From JAENWD01 sp963796915 (GTDB lineage: Bacteria > Acidobacteriota > Vicinamibacteria > Vicinamibacterales > JAENWD01), in contig CAWCNI010000002.1 of the NCBI GenBank assembly GCA_963796915.1, positions 1,240,001 through 1,304,000 on the forward strand: DNA of 64,000 nt, given 5' to 3'. A program made the translations under genes and the position numbers. Below are positions 16,063 to 26,300 of this stretch, piece after piece (the first letter of the stretch is position 1; every line of letters begins with the position of its first letter). The notes under the pieces are model-generated. The model saw nothing but the letters and a program-made list of their open reading frames with translations. It was not told the origin of the DNA and did no database searches.

Positions 16063-17706
16063 ATGAACTTCGGTCTCAGTCGTCGCAGGTTCCTTGAAGG
16101 GCTTGGCAAGTCGGGAGCCGCGCTGGCCGCGGGCTCGTGGCTGAGCGGTATCGGGTTTGCGGCGACCAGCGGGCCTGCGCGCGTCGTGATCAACCAGGCA
16201 CGCATCAAGTCGGAGCTCGACCGTCATCTGCTCGGCGCCTTTCTCGAGCATCTGGGCCGGTCCGTCTACACCGGCGTGTACGAACCGGGATCGCCGCTTG
16301 CGGACAGCCACGGCTTCCGTACCGACGTCATCGCACAGGTCAAGGGCCTCGGCGTGCCGATCATCCGGTATCCGGGCGGCAACTTCGTCTCCGGCTACAA
16401 CTGGCTCGACGGCGTGGGGCCGAAAGACAAGCGGCCGACGGTGCTGGAGCGCGCCTGGAACTCGATCGAGACGAATCAATTCGGCACCAACGAGTTCATG
16501 GACTGGTGCAAGCTCGTCGGCACGGAGCCGTTGCTCGGGATGAACTTCGGTACCGGCACGGCCGAAATGGCCATTGCCTACGTCGAGTACTGCAACGTGG
16601 ACAAAGGCACGAAGTGGAGCGACCTCCGACGCGCGCACGGCTACGAGGCGCCGCACAACGTCCGCGTCTGGTGTCTCGGCAACGAAATGGACGGCCCGTG
16701 GCAGATCGGCCACATGCCGGCCAGAGAGTACGGCCGCAAGGCCCGGGACGTGGGCCGCCAGATGCGCGACATCGATCGCGACCTGACGCTGATTGCCTGC
16801 GGCTCGAGCAACCGCGAGATGCCGACCTATCTCGTCTGGGATCGCGAAGTACTGGAGGAGTGCTACGACCAGGTCGACGCGATTTCGCTGCACTGCTACT
16901 ACGGCAATACCAAGGAGTTGAGCGGGGAGAACAGCGCGCGCTACCTCGCGATGAACCTGGACATGGAATTGCAGATTCGCGAGATCTCGGCGGTCGCCGA
17001 TTACGTGCAGGGCCTGCAGAAGTCGCCCAAGCGCCTCTGGCTCTCGTTCGACGAGTGGAACGTCTGGTACCGGGCGCGGGACCGGAAAGCGCTCGACGGC
17101 CAGCGCACGTTCGCGCCCAAGCTGCTCGAGGAGGTCTACAACCTGGAGGACGCGCTGCTGGTCGGCGGGTTCCTCAACTCGCTGCTGCGCCAGTCGGATC
17201 GGGTCCGTCTGGCCTGCCTGGCGCAGATCATGAACGTCATCGCGCCGCTCGTCACCAACAAGACGTCAGTGCTGCGCCAGAGCATCTACTACCCATACGC
17301 CTGGGCGCTGCAGCACGCGCACGGCCGCGTGCTCGACCTGCAGGTGGAATCCGAGACCTATCCGATTTCCGGCGAGGGCTTGCGGCCGGACTTCGCGCGC
17401 GACGACCATGTGCCGTATCTGGACGTGGCGGCGACGATCGATCCGTCCAACGGACAGATCTCGGTGCTGATGCTCAATCGTGATCTCCAGTCGGAGCGCG
17501 AGGTCGTGCTCGACTGGCGCGATCCCACGCCGACGCGCGTTGTGTCCTGCGAGACGCTGACGGGCCCGGATCTGAAGGCGTTCAACACGTTCGAGGATCC
17601 CAACCGTGTGGTGCCCCGGCCGCTCGATCCGCCAGCCGTGGGCGCGCGCATGACATTCAAGCTGCCGGCGCGTTCGTACAGCGTGGCCCGATTCGCCACC
17701 TCCTGA
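16063..17706 (+). CDS. GH51 alpha-L-arabinofuranosidase, Tat-exported
   Basis: 547 residues. The N-terminus NFGLSRRRFLEGLGKSG is a twin-arginine signal. GH51 landmarks: 'LLGAFLEHLGRSVYTGVYEP', 'IIRYPGGNFVSGYNWLDGVG', 'NSIETNQFGTNEFMDWCKL', acid/base Glu in 'VWCLGNEMDGPWQIGH', 'SLHCYYGN', and nucleophile Glu in 'LWLSFDEWNVWYR'. The C-terminal beta domain ends 'MTFKLPARSYSVARF'. It should remove terminal alpha-L-arabinofuranosyl residues from arabinan, arabinoxylan or arabinogalactan in the periplasm. It is followed after 11 bases by the GH127 gene, so the two are probably one transcript. Confidence 0.95.
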   Translation: MNFGLSRRRFLEGLGKSGAALAAGSWLSGIGFAATSGPARVVINQARIKSELDRHLLGAFLEHLGRSVYTGVYEPGSPLADSHGFRTDVIAQVKGLGVPIIRYPGGNFVSGYNWLDGVGPKDKRPTVLERAWNSIETNQFGTNEFMDWCKLVGTEPLLGMNFGTGTAEMAIAYVEYCNVDKGTKWSDLRRAHGYEAPHNVRVWCLGNEMDGPWQIGHMPAREYGRKARDVGRQMRDIDRDLTLIACGSSNREMPTYLVWDREVLEECYDQVDAISLHCYYGNTKELSGENSARYLAMNLDMELQIREISAVADYVQGLQKSPKRLWLSFDEWNVWYRARDRKALDGQRTFAPKLLEEVYNLEDALLVGGFLNSLLRQSDRVRLACLAQIMNVIAPLVTNKTSVLRQSIYYPYAWALQHAHGRVLDLQVESETYPISGEGLRPDFARDDHVPYLDVAATIDPSNGQISVLMLNRDLQSEREVVLDWRDPTPTRVVSCETLTGPDLKAFNTFEDPNRVVPRPLDPPAVGARMTFKLPARSYSVARFATS

Positions 17707-17717
17707 GGAGCAGAGCC

Positions 17718-20187
17718 ATGAGTGCCAGGGCGTTCACCGTCGTCGGCCTCGCAATCGGCATCGGCGCGTCGACCCTCGCGCTCCGGGCAGGGCAGCCACC
17801 GGAGCAGGCCGCGCCGAATGCGCCGGTGCACGACTACCCGGTCAAGCCCGTGCCCTTCACCGCCGTGCACCTGAATGACGTGTTCTGGGCGCCGCGAATC
17901 GAAACCAACCGCGTCGAGACGATCCCCTTCGCGTTCAAGCAGTGCGAGGTGACCGGCCGGGTGGACAACTTCATCCGCGCGGCAAAGGCGCTTCGCGGCG
18001 AGCCGCTCGACAACACCAAGCCGCCGGGCTATCCCTTCGACGACACCGACATCTACAAGGTGATCGAAGGCGCGTCCTACGCGCTCAGCGTGCACCCGGA
18101 CCCGAAGCTCGACGCCTACGTGGACTGCGCTGATCGCGAAGATCGCGGCGGCGCAGGAGAAGGACGGCTATCTCTACACGGCCCGCACCATCGACCCCGC
18201 GCATCCGCATCCCTGGTCCGGCAAAACACGCTGGGAGCACGAGCGCGACGACAGCCACGAGCTGTACGACCTCGGCCACCTGTACGAAGCCGCCGTCGCG
18301 CACTACCAGGCGACCGGCAAGCGGACCCTGCTCGACATCGCGCTGCGGAGCGCCGACCTGCTGGTAGCGACGTTCGGCCCAGGCAAGAAGTCGATCTGGC
18401 CCGGCCACCAGATCACCGAGATGGGACTGGCCAAGCTGTATCGAGTGACTGGCGACGAGCAGTACCTCAACCTGGCCAAGTTCATGCTCGACGAACGCGG
18501 TCCCGCCCCTGGCGAGCAGACCAACCCGCGGGGCCTCGAATACAACCAGGCGAACAAGCGCGTCGTCGATCAGACCGAGGCCGTCGGCCACGCCGTGCGC
18601 GCCACGTACATGTATTCGGGCATGGCCGATGTGGCGGCCCTGACCGGCGACGCGTCCTACGTGAACGCCATGGACGCGATCTGGGACAACGTCGTCGGCA
18701 AGAAGCTGTACATCACCGGCGGCATCGGCGCGACCGGTCGCGGCGAGGCGTTCGGCGGCCCGTACGAGCTGCCGAATATGACCGCCTACAACGAGACCTG
18801 TGCCGCTGTCGGCAACGACTTCTGGAACTACCGCCTGTTTCTGCTGCACGCCGACGCGAAGTACATCGACGTCATGGAGCGCACCCTCTACAACGGCCTG
18901 ATCTCCGGCGTCTCGCTGGACGGCAAGACGTTCTTCTATCCGAACCCGCTCGAGTCCAACGGCCAGCACGCGCGCAGCCCGTGGTTCGGCGTTGCCTGCT
19001 GCCCCGGCAACATCACGCGCTTCCTGGCCTCGGTGCCCGGCTACGTCTACGCGGTGAAGGGCGACACGATCTTCGTGAACCTGTTTGCCAAGGGCACGGC
19101 GAACGTCACGCTGCCGGACGGCGGCAAGGTCGCGCTCACGCAGGACACGCGCTACCCGTGGGACGGCGCCGTGCATCTGACTGTTGCGCCCGAACATCAG
19201 GGCACGTTCGCACTGAAGATCCGCATCCCCGGCTGGGCGCGGAACCAGGCGGTGCCGAGCGACCTTTATCGATTCGCCGACAGCAATGCCGAGCCAGTGA
19301 GCCTGCGCGTCAACGGCGACGTCGTGACGACGACGGCTGATGGATACCAGGAGATCCGGCGCGAGTGGAAGGACGGCGACACCGTCGATCTCGTGCTGCC
19401 GATGCCCGTGCGGCGCGTCGTCGCGAACGACAAAGTCGAGGCCGATCGCAGCCGCGTCGCGCTGCAGCGCGGCCCAATCGTGTTTGCGGCCGAGTGGCCG
19501 GACAACCCGAACGGCAAGGTGCGCAACATCATGCTGCCTGCCGATGCCGCGCTCACGACGACGTTCCGGCCCGACCTGCTGAATGGCGTGCAGGTAATCG
19601 AAGGCCGGGCGTTCGGGTTGTCGTACGACGCGCATGGCAACGTCGTGAAGGCCGCCCAGCCGTTCGTGGCGATTCCATATTCGACCTGGGCCAACCGCGG
19701 GCGCGGGCCGATGACTGTCTGGCTGGCCAGCGCCGACACCGCCGCTCGCCCCACGCCCTGGCCGACGCCCGGGACGACCAGCACTGTCACCACGTCGTTC
19801 GCTGACAGGAACCCGGCCGGCATCAACGACGGCGACGATCCCCAGTCATCGAGCGATCCGGCGTCGTACTTCGACTGGTGGCCCCGCAAGGGCACGACGG
19901 AGTGGGTCGAGTACGCCTTCAAGTCTCCGGCGTCGGTCTCGGAAGTGCAGGTCTACTGGTTCGACGACACCGGCGACGGCCAGGCGCGCGTCCCGGCCTC
20001 GTGGCGCGTGCTCTACAAGAAGGGCGACGCGTGGACGCCTGTCGTCGCCGCGCCGGGCGCGTACGGCGTTGACAAGGATCGCTACAACAAGGTGACCTTC
20101 GCGCCGGTCACGACCAGCGGCTTGCGACTCGAGGTCACGCTGCAGCCGACATGGTCTGCCGGCATCGAGGAATGGAAAGTGAAATAG
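17718..20187 (+). CDS. GH127 beta-L-arabinofuranosidase (DUF1680), one frameshift
   Basis: About 822 residues once one apparent extra T near 18127 is ignored (reading then runs '...DAYVDALIAKIAAAQEKDGY'). A Sec-type N-terminus precedes 'VHLNDVFWAPRIETNRVETI' and 'PWSGKTRWEHERDDSHELYD'. The active site matches HypBA1-type enzymes: Glu and Cys in 'YNETCAAVGNDFWNYRLF' and the Cys pair in 'FGVACCPGNITRFLA', which bind zinc and supply the cysteine nucleophile. A C-terminal beta domain ('VQVYWFDDTGDGQARVPASW') is probably carbohydrate binding. It should release beta-linked L-arabinofuranose, as found on hydroxyproline-rich plant glycoproteins and some pectins. Convergent with the minus-strand GH51 gene; the stops are 4 bases apart. 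Confidence 0.9.
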
Positions 20188-20191
20188 CCAG

Positions 20192-21799
20192 TCAGGCCAG
20201 CTGGACGTCGACCGCGACGACCGAGTGCTTCGGGATCGTGACAGTGACGCCGTCTCGCGCGACCGTGGCGCCGTGCGGCGTGGGCGCGACCTGGTCGGGA
20301 TGGTCGAACGTATTTCTGCCGCGCATGTCGTCGTGGGTCAGCACGACGGCCCGTGCCTCGCTCGCATGTGCGCCGCCCGACAGCCGCAGGATGGCCGTCA
20401 CCGGCGAGTCCACTGACGGGTTGGTCAGCGTGACCGTGAGCCGCTTGTCGCGGATCGACGCCGATCCCAGCAGCGCCGCCAGTGTGCCGGTGCCCTCCTG
20501 CAGCGGGACCGTCAAGTCCTCGCCCGTGACCTCCATCGGCACCGAGCGCGCGCCCATGTGCGCGCGGTACATCTCGAACACGTAGTACGGCGGCGTGCGC
20601 GTGTACTGATCCTCGTGGGCGAGGAACAGCGAGTGGATGCAGTTCACCGTCTGCGCGACGTTGGCCATCGCGATCTTGTCGGCGTGCCTGTTGAAGACGC
20701 ATCGAAGGTGATGGCGGTGTGCAGCGCGTCGCGGAGCGTGACCGGCTGGCTCAGGATGTAGCCCGGCGCGATCTCTTCGCCGGGCTGATACCAGACGCCC
20801 CACTCGTCGAGGACCAGCTTGGTGTGATGCTGAGGGTCGAACTTGGCCATCGCCGCCCAGTGCGCCTGGATGACGTCCTCGAGTGCGTACGCCTTCGAGG
20901 AGCACCGTCGTACCAATCGGGCGCGTTGAAGTCCGCGACCCGCATGCGATTGTTGCGGAAGTCCGTGTAGAAGTGCAGCGAGAAGCCGTCGACCGGCTGT
21001 GGTGGCCGGCGCATGGCTTCGAAGAAGCCGGTGGTCCAGCCAAGGTCCATGTCGGCGTGAATGGCCGCGCGGGCCGGTCGCGACCAGGTACGGCGGGCAC
21101 GTAGACCGGGAACTGCGTGACGAACTGGCGGTACAGCGTCGCGTATCGCCGGGCGTCATGTCGCCGCCGCAGCCCCACGACTCGTTGCCGACGCCCCAGT
21201 AGTTCACGCGAAAGGCATCCGCGTCGCCGTTGGCGGCGCGTTCATCGGCCAGGCTGCCCGTGCCTGCCGGCGCGTTGCAGTACGACACCCAGTCGTGAAA
21301 TTCGCGCGGTGTGCCGGAGCCGACATTGGCGGCCAGGTACGGATCGGCGCCGATCAGCCGGCACAGGTGCATGAACTCGTGCACGCCGAACTGGTTGCTC
21401 TCGGTCGCGTCGAGGCCGGCCGGCATCCGGCTCTCCCAGAAGTTGTAGGTCGCCGAGCGCCTGGCAGGGGCGCCGATGCCGTCGCGCCAGTGATAGCCGT
21501 CGGCGAAGCAGCCGCCGGGCCAGCCGCAGCACGGGTGCGCCGATTCGCTTCATGTCGTCGACGAACTGGCTGCGGATGCCGTCGATGTTCGGAATCTTCG
21601 AGTCGCGGCCGACCCACACGCCGTCGTAGATCACGCCGCCGAGATGCTCGATGAAATGTCCGTAAAGGGCCGGGTTGATGACTGCGCCGGGCCGGTCGAG
21701 CGACAGGACGACTTCTGTGTCGGCGGCGCGCGCGAGCCGGGACACCGAGAGAGTGCCCACGGTGGCGAGCGCCGATGCGAGGAACGTGCGTCGATGCAT
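20192..21799 (-). pseudogene. second GH51 alpha-L-arabinofuranosidase, broken by several indels
   Basis: The locus starts with a signal peptide, HRRTFLASALATVGTLSVSR, then 'NPALYGHFIEHLGGVIYDGV'. GH51 features continue but in changing frames: 'GGCFADGYHWRDGIGAP', acid/base Glu in 'VNYWGVGNESWGCGG', 'MDLGWTTGFFEAMRRPP', nucleophile Glu in 'KLVLDEWGVWYQPGEE', and a clean C-terminal 500 bases ending 'IPKHSVVAVDVQLA'. Frame changes fall near 21523, 21146, 21091, 21063, 20897-20905 and 20697-20701. All catalytic residues survive, so sequencing or assembly error is at least as likely as true decay. If intact, the enzyme is about 535 residues. It lies 31 bases downstream of the LacI gene on the same strand, probably in one operon. 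Confidence 0.8.
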
Positions 21800-21830
21800 T
21801 CTGTCTCCGGCTCCGGGCCAAGGATACGCC

Positions 21831-23036
21831 TTACCGCCCGCGCCTGACGCCGCGTGACGGCCGCTTCCGTGCAACGGCGGCGCGTCCGGCCGTCGCCGAC
21901 GGCATCTCACGGCGCGCACTGCCGCGCTCGGCCTCGGCCGGCGCCGGCACCGCGTCGAGATCGATCGGCAGCCGCTTGAGGAACAGATCGAGATTGCTGC
22001 GCATGACCAGGTGCGGCACCACGTGCAGGCGCGACGCCGGGCGCGTGCCGTTCAGCAGAAACTGGTAGAGCGCCTGCAACGCGACACGGCCCTGGTTCAC
22101 GGGCCGCTGGTACACCGTCGCGGCCACTTTGCCCTTCCGGATCCAGTCCACCAGCTCCGGGAACAGATCCGTCGTCACGACGGTGAGGCCGGAGAGGCGG
22201 CCTTCCTGTTCGGCCGCGCGCAGGACCGGCAGCGAATTCACCGTGCTCACGTAGATGCCCTTCAGGTGCGGGTTGGCCCTCAGCACCGCCAGCGCTCGAC
22301 GATGGCCTTCGCGCGCGTCGTCGTGCGCTTCGACGATTGGTCCCATCCTGATGGCCGAGCCCATCGAGTGCAGGCTGGACTCGAATCCGCGCAACTTCTC
22401 CGCGTGCTCCTGCATCGCCAGCCATCCGGTGAAGAAGGCGACATCGCCGCCGCCCGGCAGGAACCGCGTGAGCAGCTCGCCGGCGACAGCGCCGACGGCG
22501 AAGGGGTCTGCCGACACCGACGTGAGCCGCAGCTCCTCGGGTGCGTCCGTGACGACGCAGACGACAGGGATGTTGCGCCGCGCGGCCTGGCGAAGGTGCG
22601 AGGTGAGCCGTGCGGGATTGCCGGGCGCGATGATGAGGCCGTTGGTGCCGTCGTGCAGCGCGTCGTCGAGCAGCGGCACGTCGCCTTCGCCCAGGCTCGG
22701 GTAGGTTCGGAAGTCGACGTGCAGCGCCGGCGCAAAGGGCGCGGCGGCTTCGCGGATGCCGTCGCGCAACGCGTCCCAGAAGAGTGCGATCTTCCTCGGC
22801 AGGTGCACGGCGACGCGGAGCTGGCGGCGCGACTTGAGATAGCGGGCCGCGAGGTTTGGCTTGTAGCCCAGGGTCTGGGCCATGGTGAGGACGCGAGCGC
22901 GCGTGGCTGGACTGACGTCGGGCTTGCCGTGCAGCGCACGATCGACTGTGCCCGTCGAGATGCCGAGAGCGAGCGCGATGTCCTTGATGCCAACAGCCGC
23001 CGGCGCCGGGGGGCGGGGCTTGGCGTCTGACGCCAT
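21831..23036 (-). CDS. LacI-family sugar-responsive repressor
   Basis: 401 residues. The N-terminal helix-turn-helix is complete: 'GIKDIALALGISTGTVDRAL', 'HGKPDVSPATRARVL', 'AQTLGYKPNLAARYLKSRRQ' with the hinge. A periplasmic-binding-like sugar domain follows ('NGLIIAPGNP', 'IPVVCVVTDAP', 'LKGIYVSTVNSLPVL', 'GLTVVTTDLFPELV'). A basic tail of about 40 residues at the C-terminus (ending KRPSRGVRRGR) is unusual. It probably senses an arabinose- or galactose-type sugar and represses the divergent TonB receptor and its own GH51 operon. The operator at 23203-23218 fits this. Confidence 0.93.
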   Translation of the reverse strand: MASDAKPRPPAPAAVGIKDIALALGISTGTVDRALHGKPDVSPATRARVLTMAQTLGYKPNLAARYLKSRRQLRVAVHLPRKIALFWDALRDGIREAAAPFAPALHVDFRTYPSLGEGDVPLLDDALHDGTNGLIIAPGNPARLTSHLRQAARRNIPVVCVVTDAPEELRLTSVSADPFAVGAVAGELLTRFLPGGGDVAFFTGWLAMQEHAEKLRGFESSLHSMGSAIRMGPIVEAHDDAREGHRRALAVLRANPHLKGIYVSTVNSLPVLRAAEQEGRLSGLTVVTTDLFPELVDWIRKGKVAATVYQRPVNQGRVALQALYQFLLNGTRPASRLHVVPHLVMRSNLDLFLKRLPIDLDAVPAPAEAERGSARREMPSATAGRAAVARKRPSRGVRRGR

Positions 23037-23045
23037 GTGGGCGCC

Positions 23046-23051
23046 ATCTTA
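23046..23051 (-). promoter_or_regulatory. -10-like element giving a near-leaderless LacI transcript
   Basis: On the minus strand TAAGAT ends 9 bases before the ATG at 23036, so the transcript would have only about three leader bases. No Shine-Dalgarno sequence is seen. The -35 is weak. Confidence 0.35.
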
Positions 23052-23166
23052 GCCGGTCGGCGGCCGTCTGCGCGTCACATCGCCGTTTCCCTTTCGGCAG
23101 TGTTAACGCACCCGGACTGTCGAGGTAATCCAACCCTTCCGGACAACCAATAGAAAAAGATTACTC

Positions 23167-23195
23167 TTGACACGCGATTCTCGCGGCGCTAGTTT
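23167..23195 (+). promoter_or_regulatory. sigma70-type promoter of the Oar-like TonB receptor
   Basis: TTGACA at 23167-23172, a 17-base spacer and TAGTTT at 23190-23195. The -35 is a perfect consensus match, rare in this window. The start of transcription would be about 23202, leaving a leader of about 130 bases. Confidence 0.6.
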
Positions 23196-23202
23196 CAGGC
23201 CG

Positions 23203-23218
23203 CCGTGAACGTTCACGG
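23203..23218. promoter_or_regulatory. LacI-type operator, perfect 16-bp palindrome
   Basis: CCGTGAACGTTCACGG is fully symmetric with the central CG typical of LacI/PurR-family operators. It sits directly at the predicted transcription start of the TonB receptor. A LacI-family gene is divergently placed about 170 bases away, so repression by that protein is the natural reading. The link is inference from position and symmetry. Confidence 0.7.
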
Positions 23219-23331
23219 GGAGGCAACTCTGCCTTGAGAAGTGCCTTCCGGGGCGAAATCGTGCTCTTGCAGCGGAAACTGTTTTCTTACGTTTTGTTTC
23301 ACGCTCGGCGACGCTCATCCGGAGGCTGACC

Positions 23332-26300
23332 ATGACGGGATCCTGCGTCTCGCGCATTCGCGCAGTAGGGATGGCTCTCGGGGCTGCCTGCTGTTTGAGC
23401 GTCTTGTTCAGCAGCCCGGCGTTCGCGCAACGGTCCGACCGCGCCACGATCAGCGGCGTCGTCACCGACGAGCAGGGCAACTCCGTGCCTGGCGCGACAG
23501 TCACCATTCGCAACGACGACACCAACGTCGCGAGCGTGCTGGTGACCAACTCGTCTGGCGCCTACGCCTCGCCGCCCCTCGTCCTGGGCCGCTACTCCGT
23601 GACGGTGGACCTCACCGGCTTCAAGAAGTCAGTGACCTCGGGGATCGTCCTTGCCGGCGGCGATGCCATCCGGCGCGACGTCTCGCTGCAGGTCGGCCAG
23701 CTCACCGAGTCGGTGGAGGTCAAGGCCACCTCGGGCCTCGACGACACGAAGCCCGACGTCAGCCACACCGTCGATTCGCGCTACTACCACGACCTGCCGA
23801 TCGTCACTGCCGCCGACGTCCGCCTCGCTGAGTCCGTGCTGCAGATGCAACCAGGCTTCCTGCCGATGAAGCCCAACGGCGATCCGATGTTCCGCGGCAG
23901 CCAGTTCAACTCCCGCATCAACGGCGGGCAGACGATGGCGACGGAGAACTTCTTCGACGGCGCCGCGTTCGGGTACCCGTCAGGCCATCAGCAGAGCCAC
24001 GAGAGCGCGCCGCCTGTCGAGTCGGTCCAGGAAATGAAGGTCATCACGACCACCTACTCGGCGCAGTACGGGCACACGAGCGGCGGGTTCATCGAGTACA
24101 CCGCCAAGTCGGGCACCAACGCGATGCACGGCAGCGGCTACGGCTATTTCGCCGACGACTCGCTGAACGCCAAAGGCTTCTTCGCCGTCGGCAAGACGCC
24201 GCTGAGCAACAACAACTACGGCGGCACGCTGGGCGGGCCGGTCGTGATTCCGAAACTGTACGACGGCCACAACAAGATGTTCTTCTTCACGAACATCGAC
24301 TACACGCGCCTGCGCAGCGGCGTGCTGCCCGGCTTCGGCAACACGACGCCGACAGACGCGTTCAAGGCTGGCGACTTCAGCGCCCTCATGAACAACACGC
24401 AGATCGGCGTGGACGCCCTCGGCCGCCCGATCTACTCCGGGCAGATCTTCGATCCGTCGACGACGCGTCTGGTGAACGGCGTGCCCGTGCGCGACCCCTA
24501 TCCCGGCAACGTCATTCCGGCCAACGATCCGCTGCGGAGCCAGGTGGCGGCCAAGATTGCGGCGCTGATGGTGCACCCGGATCGCCCGGGCACCGCGTTC
24601 AACGTGGCGGGCAATCCTGCCGGCGACCAGACGTGGAATCTGGATGCCAGGAACATCATGTTCCGCCTCGACAACGTGTTCACGCCGAACTTCAGGAGCA
24701 GCTTCAGCTTCTACTGGAACCACCGGCCCTCGATCCGGAACTGCGGCGAAGTCGCCGGCTGCACGACGCAGTTCGACGGCGAGACCACGCCGGAGAAGAA
24801 CACGTCGTACTACGGCAACGGCTTCTACCAGCGCATTTCGACACACCATGCGCACCAGCAGTTCGACTGGATCATCCACCCCAACCTGTTGAATCACACG
24901 ACGGTCGCGTACGACCGCTGGTTCATGGGCGGCAACTCGCTCTCCGCCGGCGTCGGCTGGCCGCAGTTGCTGTGGGGCGCGAACCAGGGCGGCATCCTGG
25001 CGCAGGACGCCGGACCGCCCGAGATCGACTTCGCCGGCAACACCCCGTACAACCAGGTCGGTCAGTACGCCTGGCCGCGGTTCGGCTACGAAGTCAACAA
25101 CCGCTGGCAGTTTTCAGACGATCTGACGTGGGTCAAGGGCCGCCACACCGTGAAAGTCGGCTACGAGTACCGACATCACCAGTTCCCATCTCGCGGCTGG
25201 TCCGTTGGCGCCGTGGGTGGCGACTTCTCGTTCAATCGCCTCGACACCGGTGGCTACGACGCGAGTGGCAACAACCTCGGTCAGACCGGAGATCCGTTTG
25301 CCTCGTTCCTGCTTGGCCAGGTGTTCTCGGCCGGGCAGACCATCCCGGTGCAACCGACCTTCAACGAGGCGTACACCGCGGGCTGGATCAACGACGAGTT
25401 CAAGATCAGCGACAAGCTCACGCTGACCATGGGCTTGCGCCTCGACTACCAGTTCGCGCGGACGGAGAGCGCGGACCAGTATTCGACGTTCGATCCGAAC
25501 ACGCCAAACCCGGGAGCCGGTGGAATTCCGGGCGCGCTGATCTTTGCCGGCACCGGCGCCAACCGGACCGGGAGCCGAACGTTCGAGGATCCCAAGGCCA
25601 ACTCGTGGGGGCCACGCGTCGGCTTTGCCTACCGCGTCAACGACAAGAACGTGTTGCGCGGCGGCTACGGCATCTACTACGCCGGCGTTGCCTTCTCGCA
25701 GTTCGTCGGCGCGCCGACGCTGGGTTTTCAGGGCAACCCGTTTGCGCCCAACCTGTCCAACGGCCTGCAACCGGCGTTCTATCTGGACAACGGGTTCCCG
25801 CAGGATCGGATCGTGGTGCCGCCGTTCATCGACCCGACATTCGCCAATGGCGGATCGGTCATCGCCGTGGCCAAGGATGGCCTGACGCTCCCGCGTTTCC
25901 AGAACTGGTCCGTCACCTTCCAGCATCAGATCGGCGACGCGATGATGCTCGACGTGTCGTACATCGGGAACCACGGCAGCCGGCTCAATCATCACTTCGA
26001 GTCGCTTGGGGTCGGCGCGAACATGAACGACCCGAGCGTCCTCAATCTCGGCGCGACAGTGCTGCAGTCGGACGTCAACTCGTCCACAGCGCAGGCCGCC
26101 GGGATCAGCCCGCCCTATCCGGGCTTTGTCGGCAACGTGGCGCAGGCGTTGCGGGCGTATCCGCAGTACCAGCAGATCCAGTGGCGCGGCGTGCCGACAG
26201 GTGAAAGCCAGTACCACGCCCTCGAGCTGGTCCTGGAGCGGCATTTCTCGCGTGGCCTCCAGTTCCGCGTCGGCTACACGTATTCCAGGCTGAACAACAA

